Below are positions 48,745 through 59,019 of a DNA stretch of 64,000 nucleotides, piece after piece (the stretch's first letter is position 1; every line of letters begins with the position of its first letter). The stretch lies in contig CANLXN010000001.1 of assembly GCA_947495135.1 (NCBI GenBank), positions 310,001 through 374,000 of the forward strand. Direction: 5' to 3'. The position numbers and the translations under genes are program-made. This stretch comes from an uncultured Flavobacteriaceae bacterium (GTDB lineage: Bacteria > Bacteroidota > Bacteroidia > Flavobacteriales > Flavobacteriaceae). The notes beneath the pieces are model-generated. The model was given only the letters and a program-made list of their open reading frames with translations. It was not told the DNA's origin and did no database searches.

Positions 48745-51129
48745 ATGAAAAATTTAAAGATTTTAGTATTACTTCTGATGCCTTTTATAGGCTTTTCACA
48801 AGGATCCATTACGGGGACCGTAGTGGATAACTACGGACCAGTTCCTTTTGCTAACGTTTTATTAATGGATGCAGAAGGACAATTTCTCAAAGGATCAATT
48901 ACAAGTGAAACTGGAGAATTTGAACTGAACGAAGATTCAGGCACCTACAATTTGACAATATCGTATGTGGGTTATGTTGACTTCAAAAAAGAAATCGTTG
49001 TAGACGGTGATTTAGCTTTGGGCAACATAACACTTCAGGAGGATTTAGTTTCCTTAGGAGAAGTTACAATTACCGCAGCAAAAAAGTTGATTACTAGAAA
49101 GGTGGATCGTTTGGTGTTTAACATAGAAGAGAATCCAATGACTTCTGGTGGTGATGCAATGGACGCGCTTAAGGTAGCTCCGGGGCTGGTAACAGAACAA
49201 GGACAAATTACCATGATAGGTAAAAGTAAAATGAGAGTAATGGTAGACGGTAGGATTTTGCAACTATCCGGAGATGATCTAGCCTCGTTTTTAGCTTCTA
49301 TTCCTGCAGATGATATCAAGGAAATTGAAATCATCACTAATCCCCCTGCAAGGTATGAAGCTGAAGGAAATAGCGGTATCGTAAACATTGTCTATAAGAA
49401 AGGTAGAAACAATTCCTGGAAGAATAGAACTGCTTTTGTCTATACACAAGCTACCTATGCTAATTATAAATTGAATAATAGTTTTAATTACCGAAAGGAT
49501 CGATTAAACATGGCATTTAGCGTAAATGCAATAACTGGACGAACTCGAGACAATCAGTTGTCCAAAGTTTTCTTCGAGGAAGGTACTTGGTCACAAGACC
49601 TAGAACAAAAGTATAGCGATGAGAACCTCTCTGGACGTTTAATGTTAGATTATAATTTAACAGATAACACCAAAATTGGAGTACAATACCTAGGTACATT
49701 TGGTTTGCCAGATGAGATTGATAGAGGTACTGTTGAGGTTAATGCGGGAGCAGTATTGGATTCAATTCTTCGCAGTAATGGAGCAATTGATAATGAAAAG
49801 TATAGTCATTCAATAAACGGTCATTTCGAATCTAAGCTAGATACAATTGGAAGACTTATTTCGGTAGATCTCGATTACTTTGAGTTTGACACTGATGACA
49901 AACGTGATATTAGAACCAGAAGTGTAACACCCGATGATGAATTTTTGAATTTGATCTTTGCGAACAATATCAATACAGACCGAAACGTGAAGAATTTAAG
50001 TGCGCGACTTGATATAGAGCACCCTATTGAATTTATGGGATTGTCTTATGGAGGTAAATTAAGTTTTACCGAATCTAATTATAATACAGCGAACTTCAAT
50101 ACCATCACTGGAACTCCTGTTTTTGATCCATTGCAGTCCAATATTTTCGCATACGATGAAAATAGTCAAGCTTTATATGTAAATGCATCTAAGGAGTTTA
50201 ATGAAAAATGGAATATACAACTTGGGGTGAGAATGGAATCTACCCAAACAACAGGGTTTTCCGAGACCGTGAATCAAACCACCGAAATAGATTACACCGA
50301 GTTTTTCCCTACTTTTTACACCACTTTTGAGCCCAACAGTAATAATAATTTGTTCTTTAGTTATGGAAGAAGGATTGAGCGACCAGATTTTTCGGTATTA
50401 AACCCTGCGCGTTATTATGCAAATAGTAACAGTTATTCTGAAGGAAATCCATTTTTACAGCCTTCTTTTAGTAATAATTTTGAAATTGGACATACCTATA
50501 AAGGAAAGTTATCGACTACCATATTTGTGAATTCAATAACAGATGGTTTCGACATTATTCCAGGAATTAATCCAGATACGAACGAAACAATTGTAACCTA
50601 TGAAAACTATTATTCTACACTTATTTATGGTTTTTCTGAGTTTTACGGATTCAAACCCGTTTCGTGGTGGAATAGTAACAATCTGTTGTACGTACTAGGA
50701 TCAGAATCTTCTATTGAGAATGATGCTGTAACAGCGGTTATTCAAAATGGGTTGAGGTTATACGCTTCCACAAACAATACCTTTACTTTCAACAAGGAAA
50801 AAGGGATTAAAGGACAAGTACATTTATGGTACGATTCTGCTAATAAAAAGCGTCTTTTTGATAAGTCACAAACCTATGGTCTTGATATGGCGATCCGTTT
50901 TGATCAATTGGTCAAAAACTGCTCAATGAGCTTGGGAGTTGACGATGTTTTTAATTCAAGTCGAGGTGTTTATACCTCTATTATTAGTGGGGTTCAACAA
51001 GAATTTCAGAGTTTTCCGAGCAATCGATATGTTAGACTAGCAATATCGTATAACTTTGGGAATGATGATATTTCATCAAATGAGAGAGACTTCGGTAACG
51101 AAGACGAAAAAGATCGTACAGACAATTAA
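48745..51129 (+). CDS. Outer-membrane beta-barrel protein (CarboxypepD_reg-like + plug, TonB-receptor-like)
   Basis: About 794 residues from the chosen start. An in-frame ATG 39 bp earlier (48706) exists, but the signal peptide begins at 48745 (MKNLKILVLLLMPFIGFSQ), so the later start is preferred. A carboxypeptidase-like regulatory domain follows (GSITGTVVDNYGPVPFANVLL, then SYVGY), then a plug-like region (GDAMDALKVAPGL, MVDGR, IKEIEIITNPPARYEAEG) and a beta-barrel with many aromatic-ended strands. This is the Bacteroidota 'outer membrane beta-barrel family' type, related to TonB-dependent receptors but often lacking a clear TonB box. It starts 49 bp after a large NRPS and is followed by two more, so it may import or export the product or be a self-protection factor. 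None of these roles is shown by sequence alone. Confidence 0.9.
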   Translation: MKNLKILVLLLMPFIGFSQGSITGTVVDNYGPVPFANVLLMDAEGQFLKGSITSETGEFELNEDSGTYNLTISYVGYVDFKKEIVVDGDLALGNITLQEDLVSLGEVTITAAKKLITRKVDRLVFNIEENPMTSGGDAMDALKVAPGLVTEQGQITMIGKSKMRVMVDGRILQLSGDDLASFLASIPADDIKEIEIITNPPARYEAEGNSGIVNIVYKKGRNNSWKNRTAFVYTQATYANYKLNNSFNYRKDRLNMAFSVNAITGRTRDNQLSKVFFEEGTWSQDLEQKYSDENLSGRLMLDYNLTDNTKIGVQYLGTFGLPDEIDRGTVEVNAGAVLDSILRSNGAIDNEKYSHSINGHFESKLDTIGRLISVDLDYFEFDTDDKRDIRTRSVTPDDEFLNLIFANNINTDRNVKNLSARLDIEHPIEFMGLSYGGKLSFTESNYNTANFNTITGTPVFDPLQSNIFAYDENSQALYVNASKEFNEKWNIQLGVRMESTQTTGFSETVNQTTEIDYTEFFPTFYTTFEPNSNNNLFFSYGRRIERPDFSVLNPARYYANSNSYSEGNPFLQPSFSNNFEIGHTYKGKLSTTIFVNSITDGFDIIPGINPDTNETIVTYENYYSTLIYGFSEFYGFKPVSWWNSNNLLYVLGSESSIENDAVTAVIQNGLRLYASTNNTFTFNKEKGIKGQVHLWYDSANKKRLFDKSQTYGLDMAIRFDQLVKNCSMSLGVDDVFNSSRGVYTSIISGVQQEFQSFPSNRYVRLAISYNFGNDDISSNERDFGNEDEKDRTDN

Positions 51130-51153
51130 AACGTAGCATTTTTAAAATCTCTA

Positions 51154-51369
51154 AAAATGGTAAACCCTGACAATAATGGTGTTTTTATGATAAATTATGG
51201 ATGCATAATTTATTTAACCCCAATGTTTCTCTTCTATATTAGTTAGTATAATTATTTGGTTTATAGTTTAATAACCTTCCATGCTTTGGTCTTAGGTTGG
51301 TTTGATGCGTCATGTTTTGAGATTTAGAAGATCACTACATTACGTTGAAGAGAAGAGGTTTACCATTTT
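51154..51369 (+). repeat. Inverted-repeat-bounded ~216-bp element, copy 1
   Basis: It lies in the 319-bp gap before the NRPS at 51449. It is bounded by the perfect 13-bp inverted repeats AAAATGGTAAACC (51154-51166) and GGTTTACCATTTT (51357-51369). Inside is a core (51241-51281) containing ATAATTATTTGGTTT and then TAGTTTAAT, shared with copy 2 at nearly the same distance from the left repeat. It carries no ORF. It may be a small MITE-like element, or a duplicated regulatory or leader region copied along with the start of the following gene. Nothing else is seen in the gap. Confidence 0.65.
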
Positions 51370-51448
51370 AAAACACAGCCAGGTAATTTTCAGCATTAGA
51401 TATTGAGTACCATAAAAGGATATCCTAACAATAGTTAAAAACACATAC

Positions 51449-54400
51449 ATGAAAGATCTTATTGCAGAATTGAAGGAGAATAATGTGGCTATTAACTTAA
51501 AGGGAGAGCACCTAGAGATTAAGTTCGATGGAGTATTGGAAACCGATTTATTGATCAAGTTAAAGAATAATAAGCAAGATTTGATCTCTCTTCTTAAGAG
51601 TCATTCGATAGAAAATCAATTTTCGGACATTCCTGCTTTGGAGAAAGCAGACCATTACGCCATTTCGAACGCGCAAAAACGACTGTGGATTCTTGGGCAA
51701 TATGAAGGAGGTTCGGTAGCATATAATCTGCCTAACACAGCCGAATTATTTGGCGATTATGATAAAAAAATATTTGATAAGGCCATAGGCAAAGTTATTG
51801 ACAGACATGAAATTCTAAGAACCGTTTTTAAGGAAGATGAATCTGGGGAAATACGGCAATGGATAGTATCTGCTGAAAATTTTAATTTCGAAATCGATTT
51901 TTTTGATTTGAGAAATCAAGAAAATAAAAAGGCAAAGTTATCCAATTATATCTCTGAAGACGCTTATAAAGCATTCGATCTTGAGAGTGGTCCTTTATTA
52001 AGAATAAGTCTACTTCAGTTGGAGGACCGTCATTTTGTTTTGTATTACAATGTACACCATATAATTAGCGATGGATGGTCTATGGATGTATTGATCAATG
52101 ACGTTAAAACGTATTATGAGTCATTAAAAATGGGGGTTCCTGTAGCTCTTCCAAAATTACAGATTCATTATAAGGATTATGCTGCTTGGCAGCAAGAGCG
52201 GCTTATAAATGGAACATTAGAAGAGAGCAAGGCGTATTGGTTAGAATACTTATCGGGTACTCTTCCTTTGCTTAATTTGCCTATATCGAAACCAAGACCA
52301 AAAGTTTTTTCTTATCAAGGTAAGGCGTTTTCTACCTTATTAGATAGAGATCTAACGGCTAAACTTAAGGCATACTGCCAAAATAATGGTGGTACACTGT
52401 TCATGGGATTACTTTCTGTCTGGAATGTGTTGTTGTACAGATATACTAATGAAAACGATTTTATTGTAGGCTCACCGGTATCTGGACGGGACCATTCAGA
52501 TTTAAGTAACCAAATTGGTTTTTATGTAAATACAATTGTTCATAGAAATAAATTAAAAGGTTCGGACACCTTCGAATCATTTTTTCAGACAGTAAAGACG
52601 AACACTTTGGCGTCTTTAAATCATCAAGAATATCCATTCGACGAATTGGTAAATGATTTAGATTTTATAAGAGATACTAGCAGGAATGTGGTTTTTGATA
52701 CTATGTTGACAGTGCAAAACACTTCAAAAAGAAATGATGATGCCCTCAATAAAAAAGAAGATTTTTCAGAAATAAGTGAAGGCCAACTATGCAGGGAAAT
52801 GTTCGATATTTCATTAGATTTTGAAGAGATAGCAGATTATTTATCATTCAGATTGAGCTGTAATACTGCAATTTATGAGGATCAACTGGTAACAGGAATG
52901 ATGAATCATTTCAAAGAACTACTTAAAAACTTACTCACATTCCCAACACAAAAAATTGACACAGTGAATATGCTTTCTAGCCAAGAGAAGTATAAGTTAC
53001 AAGTCGATTTTAATGATACAAAAATAGATTACCCTAAAAAAACGATATTAGATGCCTTTCGAGAAAATGTAGATCAAGACCCGAATGCTGTGGCTCTCAT
53101 ATATGGAGGAGATAAGATTAGTTTTGGTCAGTTAAACTCAATATCTAATCAAGTTGGTAATTACTTGATATCCCAAGGGGTTACTTCTGGAGAATTAATA
53201 CCAATTTGTATGGATAGATCTTTTGAAATGCTTTTTGGGATTATTGGCATTTTAAAGGCGGGAGGCGCGTATGTGCCTATTGTTCCCGAATATCCTCAGT
53301 CAAGGATCGATTATATTTTAGAAGATACAGCGGCTAGAATAGCAGTGGTATCTGAAAAACATAGCCATAAAATTGATACTAAAAAGGTAATTTGCTTAGA
53401 CACATTTCCTTACAATTCGTATTCATCTGAAAATTTGAATGTTAGTATTGACAAAGAGCAAACGGCCTATTGTATTTATACATCGGGGACCACTGGTAAT
53501 CCAAAGGGTGTCCTCAATTCTTATGAAGGTTTATGGAATAAATTAATGTGGACTAAAGACTATTTAAAAATAACTTCTGAGTCTGTTTTATTTCAAAAGA
53601 CTCCTTGTGTTTTTGATGTATCTGTGTGGGAGTTTACCATGCCATTACTTACTGGCTGCAAATTAGTTATCGCTAAACCAGATGGACATTTTGATCTGGA
53701 ATATATGCAGGAGGTAATTATTGAAGAAGGCGTTTCGCATATTGAATTTGTCCCGTCTTTGATAGATATGTTATTAGAATCGTTAGATGAAAAAAAATTG
53801 AAAAGTTTAAAACATGTTTTTAGCGGTGGCGACGTAATTTTTCCATCTACTTTAAGCAAGTTTCAAAAATTACTCCCAAGAGTTAAAATTCACAATACAT
53901 ATGGCCCTACGGAGGCTGCAATTGATGTTACTGCAATAGATATAACTTCTCTCAATTCAGATCTAGAAGTAATATCTATTGGTAAACCCATCGCAAATAA
54001 CGAGTTATATATTGTAAATGAATCACTAGAGTTACAACCTATTGGAGTTAGTGGAGAATTAATAATAGGTGGAATTCAGGTAGCAAAGGGGTATTTGAAT
54101 AAACCGGAACTCACCAAAGAGAAATTTGTAAAAAACATTTTTACAGGAGAAGGTAATCTATACAAAACTGGGGATTTATGCAAGTGGCGTCTTGATGGGA
54201 CGATTGAATTCTTAGGACGAATTGACAATCAGGTAAAGGTAAATGGTCACCGTATAGAACTAGAAGAAATAGAAAGTTCGTTGTCAACTCTCGATTTTAT
54301 AAAGTCTAATGTGGTCGTTTTAATAGAACAAGATTCAGGGGAGAAGGCACTGGTGGCATATATAACTTCCGATAAGGATGTGTCTAATGAAAAGGTCCGT

Positions 54401-57400
54401 GAAAAATTAAGTGAAAACTTGCCAAGCTACATGTTGCCATCCTATTTTGTGCAATTGAAAGAATTACCATTAACTGTAAATGGAAAAATTGATAGAAAGG
54501 CCCTTCCAATACCGGATGCCATGAACTCGTTTTCTTCCATAAAATATGTAGCTCCAAGAAATAAGGTAGAGGTAAAACTTGTATCCATATGGGAGGAGGT
54601 TTTACAAAGAGAAAATATCGGAATCGAGGATGTATTTTTTGATTTGGGAGGACATAGTTTAAAAGCGATGCGACTCATTAATGAATATTATAAGAGCTTT
54701 GAAGTCAAGATTTCTTTGAACACTATTTTTTCTCACGATACAATCGCCGCACAAAGTAAAATTATAATAGACAGTCAGAATGAGTGTTTTATTGAAATTC
54801 CTAAGGTACCTATAAAGGAAGATTACCCAATTTCCAATGCACAGAGAAGACTTTGGATTTTAAGTCAGTTTAAAGGAGGTTCTTCTGTTTATAATATGCC
54901 AACGGCGGTAGTTTTAAATGGTGACTACAATTTGCAGAGCTTTGAAAAAGCTGTTTGTTCGGTTATAGAACGCCATGAAATTTTGAGAACTGTCTTCAAA
55001 GAGAATTCAGAAGGCGAAATAAGACAATCCATTATAGATGTTGATGCCATGAATTTTAAAATGGTGTACAAAGATTTCAGAAAAAGTGCGTCCCTAGCTA
55101 GTTCATATATGGAAGAGGATGCCATGGTTGATTTTGATTTAGAGAAGGGGCCGCTAATAAGAGCAGCAATACTGCAAACATCGGATCAAGAATATGTTTT
55201 CTATTACAACATGCATCATATTATAAGTGATGGCTGGTCCATGGAGGTATTGTCTCAAGATGTATTGCATTATTATGAAGCCTATGCCAACAATTTAGAA
55301 CCTAAATTAGAGCAGTTAAGAATTCAATACAAAGATTATTCTTCTTGGCAGTTATCACAGTTGGACACAGATATCAGTAAAGAATCTCGTGATTATTGGT
55401 TGGAAAAATTATCGGTAGAATTACCGGATGTCCTTTTGCCAGGTGCAAAACAGAGACCTGCAGTAAGAACGCACAAAGGAGGAGGTTTAACAACCTACTT
55501 AGATAAAGAACTCACCGCCTTGCTTAGCGATTTTTCAAGAGCTAATGGTGGAAGTCTTTTTATAAGTTTACTTTCTACGTTTTCGATTCTACTATACCGC
55601 TATACTCAAGAGAAGAATATTGTACTGGGAAGCCCAGTTGCAGGAAGAGATCATATAGATCTAAAGGATCAGATCGGTTTTTATGTAAATACATTAGCCT
55701 TTTTAAACCAAATACATCCTGCTGAAGATTTTACAAGTTTTTATCATCGAGTTAAGCAAAATACACTGGAGGCGTATGATCATCAGATGTATCCATTCGA
55801 TAGGTTAGTAGAAGAATTAAACGTAATTAAAGATACTAGTAGAAATGCGATTTTTGACATTATGCTAGTTCTTCAGAATAATGCGGGAAATAAGGGAGAC
55901 ATTAATTTCGGTAAAACCAAATTAGACCATATTGAGGAATACAGTAACGTGGCTTCAAAATTTGACCTACAGGTTACGTTTGAAGAAGTAGGAGACTATT
56001 TATCGTTTAACTTGGTCTACAACAAAGATGTTTATAGTGCGTCCATGTTGAAAAATTTAATAGGCCATTATAAACAATTATTATCTTCATTATTGACCAA
56101 TCCTAGCATAGCTATTGACCAAATAGATTATTTGGCAGAAGAGGAGAAGAAAGAATTGCTAGGTGATTTTAATGATGTTGATTATCCAAAAGACAAGACC
56201 ATTGTAGATTTTTTCGAAGATCAGGTTAGAAGAAGGCCAGATGCAATAGCTGTAAGTTTTCAAAAGTGTTCATTCACATATCAGGAAATAGAATGTTTAT
56301 CCAATCAATTTGCCCATTTTCTTGTAGACGACCATGCAATTACTCCTGGTGATTTTGTGAGTCTAACTTTGGAAAGGAGCGAATGGTTAATAGTTTCAAT
56401 ACTTGGAATATTAAAGATAGGAGCCACTTATGTGCCAATTGATCCGGATTCCCCAGTAGATCGAATTTCATTTATAAAAAAGGATTGCAACAGTAAGAAA
56501 CATATTAATCAAGATTCAATTGAGTCTTTTAGAAATAAAATGTTCTCTTCGGAAAAGCGGACCGTTTCAATAAGACCAGAAGATTTAGCTTATGTTATTT
56601 ATACCTCTGGTTCCACGGGAAAACCGAAGGGAGTAATGGTTAGTCATTTAAACGTAGTTCGATTATTTTTTAATGAAGAAAGTTTATTCGATTTTAATAA
56701 TGAAGATGTTTGGTGCTTGTTTCATTCGTATGCCTTCGACTTTTCAATTTGGGAGATTTTTGGAGCTCTATTAAATGGAGGGCAGATTGTTATACCAACA
56801 AAATTAGATGTCAAAGATCCTATACTGCTTTCAAATTTGTTGTGCGATCATAGAGTAACTGTTTTTAATCAAACACCATCATCATTTCAATCGATCCATA
56901 AACTACTCATAGACTCTAGGTTAGATTTTGCATTTAGGTATATTATTTTTGGGGGTGAAGCATTATATCCATTTTATTTAAAAGAGTGGAGCGATTTATA
57001 CCCAGATTGCAAGTTGATTAACATGTATGGCATAACAGAAATAACCGTTCATACCACTTACAAAGAGATTAGTAGTAAGGACATAGGTCTAAACATTAGT
57101 ACTATTGGAAAATCTCTTCCAACGTCAAAGTCGTATATCTTGGATGCTAATTACAATCTTGTTCCTTTTGGAGTTGTAGGAGAAATTCATATAGGCGGAG
57201 CAGGATTGGCTTCAGGTTATTTGAATCGCCCCGAATTGACCAACGATAGATTTATATCTAATCCTTTTACCCAAGGAGAAAAATTGTATCGAACCGGAGA
57301 TTTAGGAAGATGGTTGCAGGATGGAAATATAGAGTACATAGGCAGAAAAGATGATCAAGTAAAGGTGAGAGGTTACCGAATAGAGTTAGGAGAGATATCG

Positions 57401-58684
57401 TACGCATTATCTCAAATAGCCAATATTGACGCAAATGTAGTTCTTGCTAAAGATGGAGAATCTGGGAAAGTTATCATAGCCTATGTAACAAGTAAAGACA
57501 TTTTAAATGTTAATTATCTGAGAGAGGAATTGCGAAAGAGTTTACCAGATTATATGTTACCATCTTATTTTGTCCAGTTGCAAGAATTACCATTGACCGT
57601 AAATGGTAAGGTGGATCGTAAAAACTTACCCGCTCCACAAACAACGGAGATGTCTAGCGGAATCGAATATGTAGCTCCGCGAACCGATCTAGAGAAGAGC
57701 ATGGTTGCTCATTGGGAGAATATCTTAGATAAAACTGGTATCGGAATTGATGATGATTTTTTCAACTTAGGAGGAAATTCTCTTAAAGCTATAAGGGCAT
57801 CGAAATTTGTTAATACCGTTATAAATTTACGGTCAATTTACGAACATAGGACAGTTAGAGAGATATTGAAGCATGTAGACGAAACTAATTTTAAGAATAA
57901 TGATGGTCTAATTCATGAATATTATCAAAATTCAAATAAGACTAAAAATATCATCCTCTTTCCATATGCTGGAGCAATTAATACAATGTTTTTTCCTCTT
58001 GCAAATGAGCTGTCTAGCGATTTCAATGTTTACATAGTTTCCATGCCATGGAATGATTGGCAAAACGATAGTGAACCTAGGTCTTTGGATTGGATAAAGG
58101 AGACTTTGGTAAACGAAGTAGTTGAGAAGATAAAAGGCGACACCTTCTTATTTGGCCATTGCGCAGGAAGTAGTTTAGCTGTCTATTTATCTCACGAATT
58201 GAAAAAATTAATGATTCCTTTAAAAGGTTTATTTATTGGAGGAACTTTTTATGAGCGGGCGAAGAAACATTTACGGTTTACTGGGAACTTATGGGCTAAA
58301 ACTTCTAATGAAGAAATTTACAATTGGCTCTTAGGTTTAGGTATGAAAAATGATGATCTAGAAGAAGATATGAGAGACAAAATGCTCCGAAGTTTCAAGC
58401 TTGATTCAGAAATTTCGACGGTATTTGGTTCTATAAATGAAACAAATCGTCAAAAATTGAACGTTCCTATTCATTGTATCTACGGTACCGATGACCCCAT
58501 AACGTCTAATTACGGTAAACACTATAAAAAATGGCGAAAGCATTCAAGAGATGTCTCTTATTCAGAAATACAAAACGCCAAACATTATTTTGTTAACTAC
58601 AACTATTCTGAAACTTCTAAAATTATTTTAGAAGAAGTAAACAGGCTATACGATACAGAAAAACAACAATGGTCGTTGCAGTAA
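51449..58684 (+). CDS. NRPS, TubC_N-C-A-PCP-C-A-PCP-TE (Thr-ending, Cys-type thioesterase)
   Basis: 2411 residues. TubC docking domain 1-52; C1 HHIISDG at 203-209. A1 (TSGTTGNPKG near 681; FDVSVWEFT; NTYGPTEAAID) reads D-V-W-E-F-G-T-I-D-K, between known Orn and Ser codes. PCP1: LGGHS, Ser1070. C2: HHIISDG near 1256. A2 (FDFSIWEIFG; NMYGITEIT) reads D-F-W-N-I-G-M-V-H-K, the exact threonine code. PCP2: LGGNS, Ser2111. The C-terminal thioesterase begins LFPYAGAINTMFFPL, like stand-alone type II editing TEs, and its nucleophile elbow is GHCAG with Cys2238 in place of Ser; likely partners are Asp2348 (YGTDDP) and His2379 (NAKHYF). Their spacing also matches type II TEs. It is the only release domain in the window, probably freeing the product as an acid, macrolactone or beta-lactone. 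The gene start is paralogous to that of the next NRPS. Confidence 0.95.
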   Translation: MKDLIAELKENNVAINLKGEHLEIKFDGVLETDLLIKLKNNKQDLISLLKSHSIENQFSDIPALEKADHYAISNAQKRLWILGQYEGGSVAYNLPNTAELFGDYDKKIFDKAIGKVIDRHEILRTVFKEDESGEIRQWIVSAENFNFEIDFFDLRNQENKKAKLSNYISEDAYKAFDLESGPLLRISLLQLEDRHFVLYYNVHHIISDGWSMDVLINDVKTYYESLKMGVPVALPKLQIHYKDYAAWQQERLINGTLEESKAYWLEYLSGTLPLLNLPISKPRPKVFSYQGKAFSTLLDRDLTAKLKAYCQNNGGTLFMGLLSVWNVLLYRYTNENDFIVGSPVSGRDHSDLSNQIGFYVNTIVHRNKLKGSDTFESFFQTVKTNTLASLNHQEYPFDELVNDLDFIRDTSRNVVFDTMLTVQNTSKRNDDALNKKEDFSEISEGQLCREMFDISLDFEEIADYLSFRLSCNTAIYEDQLVTGMMNHFKELLKNLLTFPTQKIDTVNMLSSQEKYKLQVDFNDTKIDYPKKTILDAFRENVDQDPNAVALIYGGDKISFGQLNSISNQVGNYLISQGVTSGELIPICMDRSFEMLFGIIGILKAGGAYVPIVPEYPQSRIDYILEDTAARIAVVSEKHSHKIDTKKVICLDTFPYNSYSSENLNVSIDKEQTAYCIYTSGTTGNPKGVLNSYEGLWNKLMWTKDYLKITSESVLFQKTPCVFDVSVWEFTMPLLTGCKLVIAKPDGHFDLEYMQEVIIEEGVSHIEFVPSLIDMLLESLDEKKLKSLKHVFSGGDVIFPSTLSKFQKLLPRVKIHNTYGPTEAAIDVTAIDITSLNSDLEVISIGKPIANNELYIVNESLELQPIGVSGELIIGGIQVAKGYLNKPELTKEKFVKNIFTGEGNLYKTGDLCKWRLDGTIEFLGRIDNQVKVNGHRIELEEIESSLSTLDFIKSNVVVLIEQDSGEKALVAYITSDKDVSNEKVREKLSENLPSYMLPSYFVQLKELPLTVNGKIDRKALPIPDAMNSFSSIKYVAPRNKVEVKLVSIWEEVLQRENIGIEDVFFDLGGHSLKAMRLINEYYKSFEVKISLNTIFSHDTIAAQSKIIIDSQNECFIEIPKVPIKEDYPISNAQRRLWILSQFKGGSSVYNMPTAVVLNGDYNLQSFEKAVCSVIERHEILRTVFKENSEGEIRQSIIDVDAMNFKMVYKDFRKSASLASSYMEEDAMVDFDLEKGPLIRAAILQTSDQEYVFYYNMHHIISDGWSMEVLSQDVLHYYEAYANNLEPKLEQLRIQYKDYSSWQLSQLDTDISKESRDYWLEKLSVELPDVLLPGAKQRPAVRTHKGGGLTTYLDKELTALLSDFSRANGGSLFISLLSTFSILLYRYTQEKNIVLGSPVAGRDHIDLKDQIGFYVNTLAFLNQIHPAEDFTSFYHRVKQNTLEAYDHQMYPFDRLVEELNVIKDTSRNAIFDIMLVLQNNAGNKGDINFGKTKLDHIEEYSNVASKFDLQVTFEEVGDYLSFNLVYNKDVYSASMLKNLIGHYKQLLSSLLTNPSIAIDQIDYLAEEEKKELLGDFNDVDYPKDKTIVDFFEDQVRRRPDAIAVSFQKCSFTYQEIECLSNQFAHFLVDDHAITPGDFVSLTLERSEWLIVSILGILKIGATYVPIDPDSPVDRISFIKKDCNSKKHINQDSIESFRNKMFSSEKRTVSIRPEDLAYVIYTSGSTGKPKGVMVSHLNVVRLFFNEESLFDFNNEDVWCLFHSYAFDFSIWEIFGALLNGGQIVIPTKLDVKDPILLSNLLCDHRVTVFNQTPSSFQSIHKLLIDSRLDFAFRYIIFGGEALYPFYLKEWSDLYPDCKLINMYGITEITVHTTYKEISSKDIGLNISTIGKSLPTSKSYILDANYNLVPFGVVGEIHIGGAGLASGYLNRPELTNDRFISNPFTQGEKLYRTGDLGRWLQDGNIEYIGRKDDQVKVRGYRIELGEISYALSQIANIDANVVLAKDGESGKVIIAYVTSKDILNVNYLREELRKSLPDYMLPSYFVQLQELPLTVNGKVDRKNLPAPQTTEMSSGIEYVAPRTDLEKSMVAHWENILDKTGIGIDDDFFNLGGNSLKAIRASKFVNTVINLRSIYEHRTVREILKHVDETNFKNNDGLIHEYYQNSNKTKNIILFPYAGAINTMFFPLANELSSDFNVYIVSMPWNDWQNDSEPRSLDWIKETLVNEVVEKIKGDTFLFGHCAGSSLAVYLSHELKKLMIPLKGLFIGGTFYERAKKHLRFTGNLWAKTSNEEIYNWLLGLGMKNDDLEEDMRDKMLRSFKLDSEISTVFGSINETNRQKLNVPIHCIYGTDDPITSNYGKHYKKWRKHSRDVSYSEIQNAKHYFVNYNYSETSKIILEEVNRLYDTEKQQWSLQ

Positions 58685-58726
58685 TTTAGCAGAGATCGCT
58701 ATCACATCTAATTTGTAAAATCCATT

Positions 58727-58941
58727 AAAATGGCAAACCTCATGCAACAGTGGTGCTTAAATAAGAAATTATGTAGCCATAATTAATCACCATTATTTCT
58801 CACCCTAATTAGTTAATATAATTATTTGGTTTTTAGTTTAATGACCTTCCATTCTTTAAGTGTTAGGTAGGTTTTTGTGTCCTGTTTTAATGCCTGAAAG
58901 CGTAAAAACAGAATACTCAAGAGGTTGAGGTTTGTCATTTT
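58727..58941 (+). repeat. Inverted-repeat-bounded ~215-bp element, copy 2
   Basis: It lies in the 335-bp gap before the NRPS at 59020. Arms AAAATGGCAAACCTCA (58727-58742) and TGAGGTTTGTCATTTT (58926-58941) pair over 16 positions with one G-T wobble. The core (58811-58851) differs from that of copy 1 by few bases, while the flanks between core and arms have diverged more. Total length differs from copy 1 by one base. It carries no ORF, and nothing else is recognised in the gap. Confidence 0.65.
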
Positions 58942-59019
58942 TTAAAATACATCTAGTACATCATAAGTAATAGGTGATTATAATATTAATAGAGTAACAA
59001 TTGGTTAAAAAAAATACCC

